From JAMXLO01 sp041487355 (GTDB taxonomy: Bacteria > Pseudomonadota > Alphaproteobacteria > Acetobacterales > Acetobacteraceae): a stretch of DNA of 11,503 nucleotides. The position numbers were made by a program, and so were the translations under genes. The stretch is from positions 1 through 11,503 of the forward strand of contig JBGPND010000170.1 of NCBI GenBank assembly GCA_041487355.1. Direction: 5' to 3'. Positions 1-6,763 of this stretch are shown here, piece after piece; within the stretch, counting starts at the first letter, position 1, and the number at the start of each line of letters is the position of its first letter. The notes beneath the pieces are model-generated. The model was not told the origin of the DNA. It saw only the letters and a list, made by a program, of their open reading frames with translations, and did not search any database.

Positions 1-261
1 GAGTAGGCTTTGCCTCGCTGCCAAAGCATGGACACCTCCGGTGATGGTCAACCGGAGGCCTACGAATCGTACATCGGGGGCGTTTCGGAACCCCCGCCAG
101 CGCATGGCTGGGATTCCAGTCTGGATGGAAATGCTCTAGCCGCCGCGCCAGGCTTGCAGTTCGACGTCCTCCCAGGTCATGCCGAGCGGCCCCCCGTCGT
201 GACTGTCAGATTCCTATTCCGAGCTGCACCGAGGTTGAGTCAGTTCCGCAGAGACGACGCG
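1..261. other. Left edge, no convincing gene
   Basis: I see no reading frame here that resembles a known family. A plus-strand frame from 10 to 282 is open, but it has no recognisable domain, has no clear ribosome binding site and runs into the 3' end of the next gene. Two small inverted repeats are present: a perfect 8-bp stem (35-42 with 51-58) and a weaker one near 112-125 (TCCAG-T-CTGGA) next to a GCATTTCCATC-type sequence on the minus strand. The region may be the degraded flank of the low-GC gene that follows. Confidence 0.4.
35..58. repeat. Perfect 8-bp inverted repeat (hairpin)
   Basis: CCTCCGGT at 35-42 pairs exactly with ACCGGAGG at 51-58 around an 8-nt loop. No T-run follows on either strand, so it is not a standard intrinsic terminator. 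It could be a terminator-like or regulatory hairpin for a gene outside the window. Its role is unknown. Confidence 0.45.
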
Positions 262-1461
262 CTATGTAGAGCTAGCCTCTGACGCACACGCTTGGAGTAT
301 ATGCCCCCACAGCAGATTTAGCTTGTCCAGATCGTAGCCACCTTTGTTGACGTTATCGAAAAATCGTTTTGTGTATTCTTCCTTCAAAACCAACTCACCC
401 TGATACGCGCCACGTTCTTGGTTAAAGCTGGTCCAGCGTATCGCCGGAACCTCCTCCGGCCCGAAGGTCAAATCCAGAAAACACTCGATGGCGACGGCGC
501 GGCCGTTCATATCTTCCGTCGAACTCCCGGACGGCCCCAGCGTCGTGAATCTGCTAAATTCCTCCAGATACGGCAATTTTATAACCCGCATGTTGCGAGG
601 CATTTTCAGACTTTGCAGCCGCTGAAAGGCGGCATGACCGGCCGTATCGTTATCCAAGATGATGAGTATCTTGTTCTGCACCTTTATCGCAGCAAGGCCC
701 TTGCAGAAATTGACTAGGCTCCCCGTGCCGGTAAACGGGTAGTTGTCTTTCATGTCCACAAAATCGAAGAAGTCCGAGACATCCGGTGCCACGATCGGCA
801 GAGAAGCCTTCAAGATGGCGGAATCCGAAGAGCCTTCGGCGACGATCAGGAACCTGCTTTCGTCTGACAGCGGTTCAAATACTTCGTCATGCTCGACATA
901 TCCCCCTTCCACTACGTCATGAAAACCCCAAACCAAATCCCGGTCCAGATTATCCGCATTCTCACCTAGGAGCCGTAAGATCACATAAGCATCGAGGTTT
1001 TCAAAGAAGGTCGCATCGTCACGGGTAACGATGGATGAAAACTCGCCAGTAACTCGGTTGAATTCTGGGTCTTGCAAGATGTAGCGCGCAAACTCTCCAA
1101 GGTCGAAATCCGAGTCATATCCCTCATTGCGAACCTGATCGAGATTGGCAGCGCAAAGCGCTTTGCGGAATACGTCGAAGTCTATTGTGACTTTCAGATA
1201 GTAGTCCGGAACATGGCTCAGCGCAGTAGGATAAGCCTTCCTGCATCCATCAAGGCTGTACCCAAGCAGCTCAAGCCGTCCGATCACACGGTGGAGTTTC
1301 CTCACGTAGGCTGGTTGCTTTATGACCTCATTATCTGCGTAGAAATACTCCGCAAGGACGAGGTCCGTCTTGCTAAACAGTGGAGAGTGGTTGCGAAAAA
1401 AGAAATTCTTGCCCCAGTCCACTTCCAGACGCCCGAGGCGTAGAGTAATCATCGATCCCAT
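262..1461 (-). CDS. HEPN/Toprim-associated domain protein, putative Toprim nuclease
   Basis: This 399-residue protein has a C-terminal half resembling a Toprim fold. A strand followed by V-A-E-G-S-S-D (Glu209, Asp213) is followed by I-I-L-D-N-D-T-A-G (Asp270, Asp272), the expected acidic metal-binding positions. A later I-E-C-F-L-D-L (Glu326) also fits OLD/Toprim-like proteins. The N-terminal part (about 1-190) begins with I-T-L-R-L-G-R-L-E-V-D-W-G-K, as in the HEPN/Toprim N-terminal domain family. I see no canonical R-x4-6-H HEPN RNase motif. Proteins with this architecture are often found among defence genes, but no partner is visible here. There are no membrane segments. Two starts are possible, 1461 or an ATG three codons in (1452); neither has a strong ribosome binding site. 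GC content of sampled lines is about 47%, against about 65% nearby, which suggests transfer. Confidence 0.75.
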   Translation of the reverse strand: MGSMITLRLGRLEVDWGKNFFFRNHSPLFSKTDLVLAEYFYADNEVIKQPAYVRKLHRVIGRLELLGYSLDGCRKAYPTALSHVPDYYLKVTIDFDVFRKALCAANLDQVRNEGYDSDFDLGEFARYILQDPEFNRVTGEFSSIVTRDDATFFENLDAYVILRLLGENADNLDRDLVWGFHDVVEGGYVEHDEVFEPLSDESRFLIVAEGSSDSAILKASLPIVAPDVSDFFDFVDMKDNYPFTGTGSLVNFCKGLAAIKVQNKILIILDNDTAGHAAFQRLQSLKMPRNMRVIKLPYLEEFSRFTTLGPSGSSTEDMNGRAVAIECFLDLTFGPEEVPAIRWTSFNQERGAYQGELVLKEEYTKRFFDNVNKGGYDLDKLNLLWGHILQACASEASST

Positions 1462-1668
1462 GACAAACTTTCAGATGATGCTGAAGCGTTCATAGCCATC
1501 CCCCGAACTCGGCGTGAAGCGCCGGCGCTGGTAGCCGCCGGACTCCCCGGTGGACCTCCGGCCCGCGATGCATCGATAAAGCAAACCCGAACCTGCTCCA
1601 ATCGCCGCGTGGTGCCCACGCCCCCAACATGCAACTCTCCCGCCCCAATCGCACGGGAGAAAGACCAC

Positions 1669-2664
1669 ATGCGCATCGTTGCCCTGGAAGAACACTACAC
1701 CGTTCCCCGCATCGTCGCCGGCATCTCCCGAGACGCAATCGCCCGCCGCGGCTTTCCCGGCCCTGACTTCGTCTGGGCGCAGACCACCAAACGCAATGAA
1801 CTCGCCGACCTCGGCGCCGCGCGGCTCGCGGACATGGACGCCAGCGGGATCACCCTGCAGGTGCTCTCGGTCGCCGGCCCGGGGGCCGACCTCGTGCCGG
1901 GCCAGCCGGGCATCGACCTGGCGCGCGCCTATAACGATGCGCTGGCCGAGGCCTGCGCCCGCCATCCGGACCGCTACCGCGGCTTCGCGCACCTGCCGAT
2001 GCTCGCGCCCGAGGCGGCGGCGGACGAGCTGGAGCGCACGGTCAAGGAGCTCGGCTTCCACGGCGTGCTGGTGAACGGCGCCACCGACGGGCGCTTCCTC
2101 GACGACCCGGCGTTCGAGCCGATCCTCGCGCGGGCTGAAAAACTCGACCTGCCGATCTACCTCCACCCCGGCATCCCGACACAGGCCGTGCGGAACGCCT
2201 ACTATGACGGGCTGCCGGGCAATTTCAGCTTCACCATGGCGCTGTCCGCCTGGGGCTGGCACGCCGACACCGCAATCCACACGCTCCGCCTCGTGCTCAG
2301 CGGCGCCCTCGACCGCCATCCTGGGCTCAAGCTTGTCATTGGCCACCTGGGCGAGGCGCTGCCGTTCATGCTGGACCGTATCGACGAAACCACGACCGCC
2401 GAGGCGAAGGCGCGGCTCCGGCGCTCGGTGCGGCAGACGATCCTCGATCAGGTGTGGATCACGACCAGCGGGTTCTTCACCATGGTCCCGTTCATGGCGG
2501 CGCTGATGTCATTCGGCGTGGACCGCATCATGTTCTCGGTCGACTACCCGTTCGCCTCGAACGCCCGCGCCCGGGCGTTCCTGGACGCGCTGCCGGTCTC
2601 ACCGGCCGATCGCGCGAAGATCGCCCATGGCAACGCGGACCGGTTGCTGCGGTTGCCGGGCTGA
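1669..2664 (+). CDS. Amidohydrolase (gamma-resorcylate decarboxylase-like)
   Basis: This 331-residue protein belongs to the amidohydrolase-2 family of TIM-barrel metal enzymes that includes gamma-resorcylate decarboxylase and ACMSD. Visible features are V-A-L-E-E-H at the N terminus (Glu7 and His9, first metal ligands), L-P-I-Y-L-H-P (His166), I-G-H-L-G-E (His226), I-T-T-S-G and F-S-V-D-Y-P-F (Asp292). All metal and catalytic positions of the decarboxylase group are kept. The likely reaction is non-oxidative decarboxylation (or hydrolysis) of a ring carboxylate; the substrate is unknown. An open GTG start 20 codons upstream exists, but the ATG at 1669 is preferred: GGGAGA lies about 8 nt before it and the family begins here. 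No signal peptide is seen. A Ddn-like gene follows after 47 nt, so the two are probably co-transcribed. Confidence 0.88.
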   Translation: MRIVALEEHYTVPRIVAGISRDAIARRGFPGPDFVWAQTTKRNELADLGAARLADMDASGITLQVLSVAGPGADLVPGQPGIDLARAYNDALAEACARHPDRYRGFAHLPMLAPEAAADELERTVKELGFHGVLVNGATDGRFLDDPAFEPILARAEKLDLPIYLHPGIPTQAVRNAYYDGLPGNFSFTMALSAWGWHADTAIHTLRLVLSGALDRHPGLKLVIGHLGEALPFMLDRIDETTTAEAKARLRRSVRQTILDQVWITTSGFFTMVPFMAALMSFGVDRIMFSVDYPFASNARARAFLDALPVSPADRAKIAHGNADRLLRLPG

Positions 2665-2711
2665 TAGACCATCTGTGATATGCTCTTTGGGTTCAGAGGG
2701 AGATCGAAACG

Positions 2712-3173
2712 ATGACCGAGGCCAAGCTCGCTCCCAACCTTCCGGGGTGGATGCAGGACCATGCGAACCGCTACCTTTCCAGCGGCGGCACCGATGGTCA
2801 CATGTACAAAATGACCCAGCCGGGCCGGCCGGAGATGACGGTACCGTCGTTGCTGTTGACGACAATTGGCCGGAAGTCCGGAGAAAAGTACGTGTTCCCA
2901 CTGTTTTATGGGAAAGCCGGTGACAGCTATTTTGTCGTCGCGTCGAAAGGTGGAGCGCCGCAGCACCCCGGCTGGTATCGTAACATCCTTGCCAATCCGG
3001 ACGTCGAAATTCAGGTCGGGAGCGCGAAGATGAAGGCGCGGGCCAGGACCGCGGCTGGTGAGGAGCGCGCGCGGTTGTGGGAGAGGTCGCTGGAATTCTG
3101 GCCGCCCTACGCCGACTACCAACGCAAGACGGAGCGCGAGATCCCCGTGGTTGTGTTGGATCCCGTCGGTTAG
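2712..3173 (+). CDS. Ddn-family nitroreductase (F420/flavin split-barrel oxidoreductase)
   Basis: This 153-residue protein matches the deazaflavin-dependent nitroreductase (Ddn, F420H2-dependent quinone reductase-like) family. It shows L-L-L-T-T-I-G-R-K-S-G (47-57), Y-F-V-V-A-S-K-G-G (73-81), H-P-G-W-Y-R-N-I-L-A-N-P (85-96) and W-P-P-Y-A-D-Y near the C terminus. Tyr133 and Tyr136 fall where mycobacterial Ddn has its substrate-side tyrosines. It probably transfers hydride from F420H2 or a flavin to a quinone, nitro or enone substrate; the cofactor cannot be decided from sequence alone. The length is normal for the family. AGAGGGAGA at 2695-2703 is a strong ribosome binding site for the ATG at 2712. 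It follows the amidohydrolase closely and is convergent with the glutathione S-transferase gene. Confidence 0.87.
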   Translation: MTEAKLAPNLPGWMQDHANRYLSSGGTDGHMYKMTQPGRPEMTVPSLLLTTIGRKSGEKYVFPLFYGKAGDSYFVVASKGGAPQHPGWYRNILANPDVEIQVGSAKMKARARTAAGEERARLWERSLEFWPPYADYQRKTEREIPVVVLDPVG

Positions 3174-3257
3174 GTGGCCGAAGGTTCTGGCCGGTCGGGT
3201 TCGCCGATTGACCTGGCATACCGGGAGTCAGCGCGGCGGGCGAACTTCTCTCTCCAT

Positions 3258-3364
3258 CGTCATGGCCGGCGCAGGCCGGCCATCCACGTTTTTCCTTGCT
3301 GCAATCGGCGAAGACGTGGATGGCAGGGCCGATCCTCGGGTCAAGCCCGAGGACTGCCATGACG
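3258..3364. repeat. Composite palindromic repeat (REP/BIME-like)
   Basis: Two arms face each other: CGTCATGGCC...CCATCCACGT at the left, and ACGTGGATGGC...GCCATGACG at the right. The left arm has a short GGCCGG-type core. The right arm has a longer core that includes the stem TCCTCGGG (3333-3340), loop TCAAG and CCCGAGGA (3346-3353). The same stem-loop occurs three more times inside the tnpC gene at the right end of the window. The unit lies between convergent genes (Ddn-like and glutathione S-transferase) and may help end transcription from both sides. The rest of 3174-3458 shows no gene. Confidence 0.75.
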
Positions 3365-3458
3365 TGGAGGGGCGGCCGGTGAGTCAATCATTCAGACGGT
3401 TAGTGTAACTGAGGTCGCCTCGACGCGAGCCGCGCATGACGCCGGCGCGTCGGCCCGC

Positions 3459-4211
3459 CTATCCCGCCGCCGTGCTTATCCATTCCGCCGGGATCGGCTG
3501 CGCCCGCTGGTCCGCGACCAGTTTCTGGCGGCGGGCCTGCTCCTCGGCGCTGATCGAAGCCGGGTCCTCGCGGAACTCCGGTCCCAGGGCCATCGCCTTC
3601 TTGACGGCCGGACGCTCGCCGATTTCTTCCAGCCAGCGCTTTACGTTGGGAAATTCCTCGATGTCGATGTTCCGGGTGGCCCAGCTTGAGGCCCAGGGAT
3701 AACAGATCATGTCGGCGATGGTGTATTCGCCGGCGGCGAGATAGCGCTTGTTGAACAGACCGAGGTTCATGACGCCGAAGATGCGATGCGCCTCATTGTC
3801 GAAGCGGCGAATGGCATAGGAGAGGTCGCCATTCTTGCCGCTGGCGAGCGCGCGCCGGAAATGGCCTTGCTCGCCCAGCTTCGGGCCCTGATTGGCGAGT
3901 TGCCAGCTCACCCATTGGGCTACGTCGTATTTTCCGCGCGGGTCGGTGGGGCAGAATTTTCCGGTTTTCTCGGCCAGGTAGGTCATGATGGCGCCGGACT
4001 CGAAGATCGGGATCGGCTCGCCGCCGCCCATCGGTTCGTGGTCGACGATCGCTGGCATACGGCCGTTGGGGGAGATTTTCAGGAACGCGGGGGTGAGCTG
4101 GTCGCCGCGGCCGATGTTGATGGGCTTGAAGGTGTAGGGGAGGCCGAGTTCTTCGAGGAGGATGACGATTTTCTTGCCGTTGCCGGTGGGCCAGAAGTAG
4201 AGGTCGATCAT
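3459..4211 (-). CDS. Glutathione S-transferase, YfcG/Ure2p-like
   Basis: This 250-residue cytosolic glutathione transferase resembles E. coli YfcG (nu class). The N-terminal thioredoxin-like domain (about 1-85) starts M-I-D-L-Y-F-W-P-T-G-N-G-K-K. Thr9 and Asn11 sit where YfcG has its key residues, and there is no catalytic Tyr, Ser or Cys at the classical place. It continues with S-P-N-G-R-M-P-A-I-V-D and F-E-S-G-A-I (Glu71, Ser72 for glutathione binding). The helical C-terminal domain includes Y-T-I-A-D-M-I-C-Y-P-W. YfcG-type enzymes have disulfide reductase or peroxidase activity; here it may detoxify reactive intermediates of the neighbouring catabolic genes. The ATG at 4211 is chosen because AGGGAG lies about 9 nt before it and the fold begins there; an upstream start at 4256 adds 15 unrelated residues. 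The gene is divergent from the GMC operon. Confidence 0.9.
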   Translation of the reverse strand: MIDLYFWPTGNGKKIVILLEELGLPYTFKPINIGRGDQLTPAFLKISPNGRMPAIVDHEPMGGGEPIPIFESGAIMTYLAEKTGKFCPTDPRGKYDVAQWVSWQLANQGPKLGEQGHFRRALASGKNGDLSYAIRRFDNEAHRIFGVMNLGLFNKRYLAAGEYTIADMICYPWASSWATRNIDIEEFPNVKRWLEEIGERPAVKKAMALGPEFREDPASISAEEQARRQKLVADQRAQPIPAEWISTAAG

Positions 4212-4485
4212 TGGGGATGCTCCCTGTGCGCGGTGATGAAACCAGCGGAGCGGCACGCAAGCTGGTTGACTCGGCGATGGTTGTTGCCTGCCGCGATGAG
4301 TTCTCTTGGCGAATTGGCATACTGCCGCGAACCCTCGCGGTATGATAGGCCGTATCCGACATTGTCACTGATCGCGAATCCAGATGCCGGCAGTCGATCG
4401 GTGGATTAGTGGGCCGGCTTGAATGTCACGTACCGAGCCTCAACGGATCGGTCCGCAGTGGTCTGCGCGGTCCAAGGAGTTAGCG
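4212..4485. promoter_or_regulatory. Divergent intergenic region with CCGCGA-N4-TCGCGG palindrome
   Basis: This 274-nt stretch separates the divergent glutathione S-transferase and GMC dehydrogenase genes, so it should hold both promoters. CCGCGA (4325-4330) and TCGCGG (4335-4340) form a perfect inverted repeat with a 4-nt spacer; flanking ATA and TAT partly extend it with an interruption on the left. It could be an operator for a local regulator, but no regulator gene is in the window. AAGGAG at 4474-4479, six nt before the ATG at 4486, fixes the GMC start. I could not assign -35/-10 boxes with confidence. Confidence 0.45.
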
Positions 4486-6084
4486 ATGAACGAAACGGTG
4501 GACGTGCTGATCATCGGCTCCGGCGCTTCGGGCGCCGCGGTGGCGTGGAGCCTGGCCGACACGCGGATGAAAATCCTCTGCCTGGAACAGGGCGATTGGA
4601 TGAAACCCACGGACTACCCGACCAACGGGCGGGATTGGGAAGCGCGGTTGTACAACGACTTCGCCACCAGCCCGAACCGGCGAGCGCGGCCGACCGACTA
4701 TCCGATCAACGACGACAACTCGCCGATCAAGGTGGTGAATTTCAATGGTGTTGGCGGCAGCACCATCATGTACACGGGGCATTATCCGCGCCTGCACCCG
4801 TCGGATTTCCGGGTGCGAACGCTCGATGGTGTCGCCGATGACTGGCCGATCGACTACGCGACGCTGGAGCCGTTCTTCGCCGATAACGACCGCATGACCG
4901 GTGTTTCGGGTCTGGCCGGCGATCCGGCGTATCCGCCGAAGCAGCCGCCCATGCCGCCGCTGCCTCTGGGCAAGAGCGGCACAAGGTTCGCCAAGGCGAT
5001 GAACAAGCTCGGCTGGCACTGGTGGCCGTCGGACACGGCGCTCGCCACGACCGAGTACGAAGGCAGGGCGCCCTGCATCAATCTCGGACATTGCACGCCC
5101 GGCTGCGCGCAGGGGGCGAAGGCGAGCACGGACATCACCTATTGGCCGGCAGCAATTCGCGCCGGGGTAGAACTGCGCACGCGCTGCCGGGTGCGCGAAA
5201 TCACTGTCAACGAGCACGGCATGGCCTCGGGCGTGATCTACTACGATGCCCACGGGGCTGAGCAGTTCCAGCCGGCTGAAGTCGTCATCATGGCCTGCAA
5301 CGGTGTCGGCACGCCGCGCCTGCTGCTCAATTCGGTGTCGGGACGCTTTCCCAACGGGCTGGCCAATTCCAGCGGCCTGGTCGGCAAGAATCTGATGTTT
5401 CATCCGTATGCCCAGGTCTACGGGTATGTGGAGGAGCCGCTCGACAGTAATCGCGGACCACCGCTGTGCCTGTGGAGCATGGAATTCTATGAGACCGACC
5501 CAAGCCGCGATTTTGTCAGAGGCTACGCCTTCCAGTTCGGCCGCGGCATCGGACCGGTCACGGAGGCGATCTTCAGCGATGCGGACGGGCGCCTGCCCTG
5601 GGGCGTGGACCACCATCGCGTCTTTCGCCGGCTGGTGGGACGGCGCATCGGCTTGTCTGCGATCTGCGAGGACCTGCCGGAGGAGCACAACCGGGTGACG
5701 CTCGATCCTGTCCTGAAGGATGGGCACGGCATCCCCGCGCCGAAGGTCGATTATACTCTGAGCCAGAACTCACTGCGCATGATGGACCATGGCATTGCGC
5801 GGGCGAAGGAAGTGCTGGCAGCGGCGGGTGCCACGAATGTCGGGGTGCATAGCCCGATTTTGAATGGCGGCTGGCATTTGCTTGGTACGGCTCGCATGGG
5901 GATGGATCCGGAACGGTCGGTGGTGAACGAATGGGGCCGTTGCCACGACGTGAAGAACCTGTTCATCGTGGATGGCAGCATCTTTGTCACCTCCGGCGGT
6001 GTGAATCCGACCTGCACCATCCAGGCGCTGGCGCTCTACATCGCCGACAGCATGAAGCAGCGTTTGGCGACCCTGTTCGATTGA
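4486..6084 (+). CDS. GMC-family FAD dehydrogenase, putative Fe-S alpha subunit
   Basis: This 532-residue glucose-methanol-choline oxidoreductase oxidises an alcohol with FAD. It has the dinucleotide motif I-I-G-S-G-A-S-G (9-16), a second FAD element G-V-G-G-S-T (88-93), L-E-Q-G-D-W (33-38), and the C-terminal active site W-H-L-L-G-T-A-R-M-G (His464) and G-G-V-N-P-T (Asn507). Cys197, Cys203 and Cys207 form C-x5-C-x3-C. The same spacing binds a 3Fe-4S cluster in the catalytic subunit of Burkholderia FAD-glucose dehydrogenase, so this is likely an electron-transferring dehydrogenase rather than an oxidase. There is no signal peptide. The ATG at 4486 is chosen over one at 4423 because of AAGGAG six nt upstream and the FAD fold start. 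The next gene, seven nt downstream, encodes a small-subunit-like partner. The substrate is unknown. Confidence 0.9.
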   Translation: MNETVDVLIIGSGASGAAVAWSLADTRMKILCLEQGDWMKPTDYPTNGRDWEARLYNDFATSPNRRARPTDYPINDDNSPIKVVNFNGVGGSTIMYTGHYPRLHPSDFRVRTLDGVADDWPIDYATLEPFFADNDRMTGVSGLAGDPAYPPKQPPMPPLPLGKSGTRFAKAMNKLGWHWWPSDTALATTEYEGRAPCINLGHCTPGCAQGAKASTDITYWPAAIRAGVELRTRCRVREITVNEHGMASGVIYYDAHGAEQFQPAEVVIMACNGVGTPRLLLNSVSGRFPNGLANSSGLVGKNLMFHPYAQVYGYVEEPLDSNRGPPLCLWSMEFYETDPSRDFVRGYAFQFGRGIGPVTEAIFSDADGRLPWGVDHHRVFRRLVGRRIGLSAICEDLPEEHNRVTLDPVLKDGHGIPAPKVDYTLSQNSLRMMDHGIARAKEVLAAAGATNVGVHSPILNGGWHLLGTARMGMDPERSVVNEWGRCHDVKNLFIVDGSIFVTSGGVNPTCTIQALALYIADSMKQRLATLFD

Positions 6085-6091
6085 GGCAGAC

Positions 6092-6547
6092 ATGCAGAAC
6101 GACTCTGAAACGGGCCTTTCCTCGGCGGAGGCCCGGGACCTGCGTTGCATCGCTGGCATGATGATTCCGGCGAGCACGGAATTCGGTGTGCCCGGTGCCG
6201 ACGACGCGATCATCTTCGCCGACATCGTGAAGTCCCTGGGCCGCGACCTGGGCGACGTGCGGAAGGCTCTCGGCGGGTTTTCCGAACTCGCCGGCGGTGC
6301 CTTCGCCGACCTGGACGCGGCGCGGCGGGAGGAGGTGGCGGCTTCGTTCCGGGCGCGCGGCGGGGCGGAGGTGGCGACGCTCTCGCGGGTGATCCTGCAA
6401 TGCTACTATCGCGACGATCGGGTGGTGCGCTCTCTGGGCCTGGAGCCGCGGGCGCCGTTCCCGAAAGGGCACACGCTCGAGCAGGGGGATTGGTCGCTGC
6501 TCGACCCTGTGCGGGCGCGGCCGAAGATGTGGCGTGATGCGCCCTGA
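6092..6547 (+). CDS. Gluconate 2-dehydrogenase subunit 3 family protein (gamma-like partner)
   Basis: This 151-residue protein resembles the small subunit that accompanies GMC dehydrogenases (gluconate 2-dehydrogenase subunit 3 family). Typical segments are L-R-C-I-A-G-M-M-I-P-A (17-27), G-V-P-G-A-D-D (32-38) and the tail region G-L-E-P-R-A-P-F-P-K-G-H (116-127) ending in R-P-K-M-W-R. In known complexes this subunit is needed for folding or export of the catalytic subunit and often carries a Tat signal. Here the N terminus (M-Q-N-D-S-E-T-G) has no twin arginine and no hydrophobic stretch. GAGG in the stop region of the GMC gene serves as ribosome binding site, and only seven nt separate the two genes, so they are very likely translated together. 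No cytochrome c subunit gene follows. Confidence 0.8.
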   Translation: MQNDSETGLSSAEARDLRCIAGMMIPASTEFGVPGADDAIIFADIVKSLGRDLGDVRKALGGFSELAGGAFADLDAARREEVAASFRARGGAEVATLSRVILQCYYRDDRVVRSLGLEPRAPFPKGHTLEQGDWSLLDPVRARPKMWRDAP

Positions 6548-6763
6548 TGCGCGTTTGCGTCTCCAGGCTGATTGACGGGCCGATCGTCTCGCTGGATCTG
6601 CATCCGGGCATTCTGCACGCGGGGCACAGCTTGAGATCGCCGAAGGTGGGCCTAAGCTGGTCGCCAGGGAAGTCTTGCCTTGATCGAAGGTCTCCAAGAC
6701 GCGAGACGCCGCCGGCGCGGCCAGGTGACGAAGCACGCCATAACACCAACGGAGGAGACAAGA

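Noticed and set aside
1..105. Minus-strand reading that loosely recalls the tail of a formylglycine-generating-enzyme-like protein (R-N-A-P-D-V-R-F-V-G-L-R-L)
   Set aside because: Too short and too weak a match, and nothing of the rest of such a domain is present.
10..282. Plus-strand 90-codon frame at the left edge
   Set aside because: No family resemblance, no clear ribosome binding site, and it overlaps the end of the HEPN/Toprim gene.
3438..3451. GACGC-CGGC-GCGTC hairpin just past the glutathione transferase stop
   Set aside because: The stem is only 5 bp and no T-run follows on either strand, so I do not call it a terminator.
4480..5727. Long minus-strand open frame (415 codons) opposite the GMC gene
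   Set aside because: It is a shadow of high-GC coding sequence: no recognisable domain, and the plus-strand frame has full GMC motifs.
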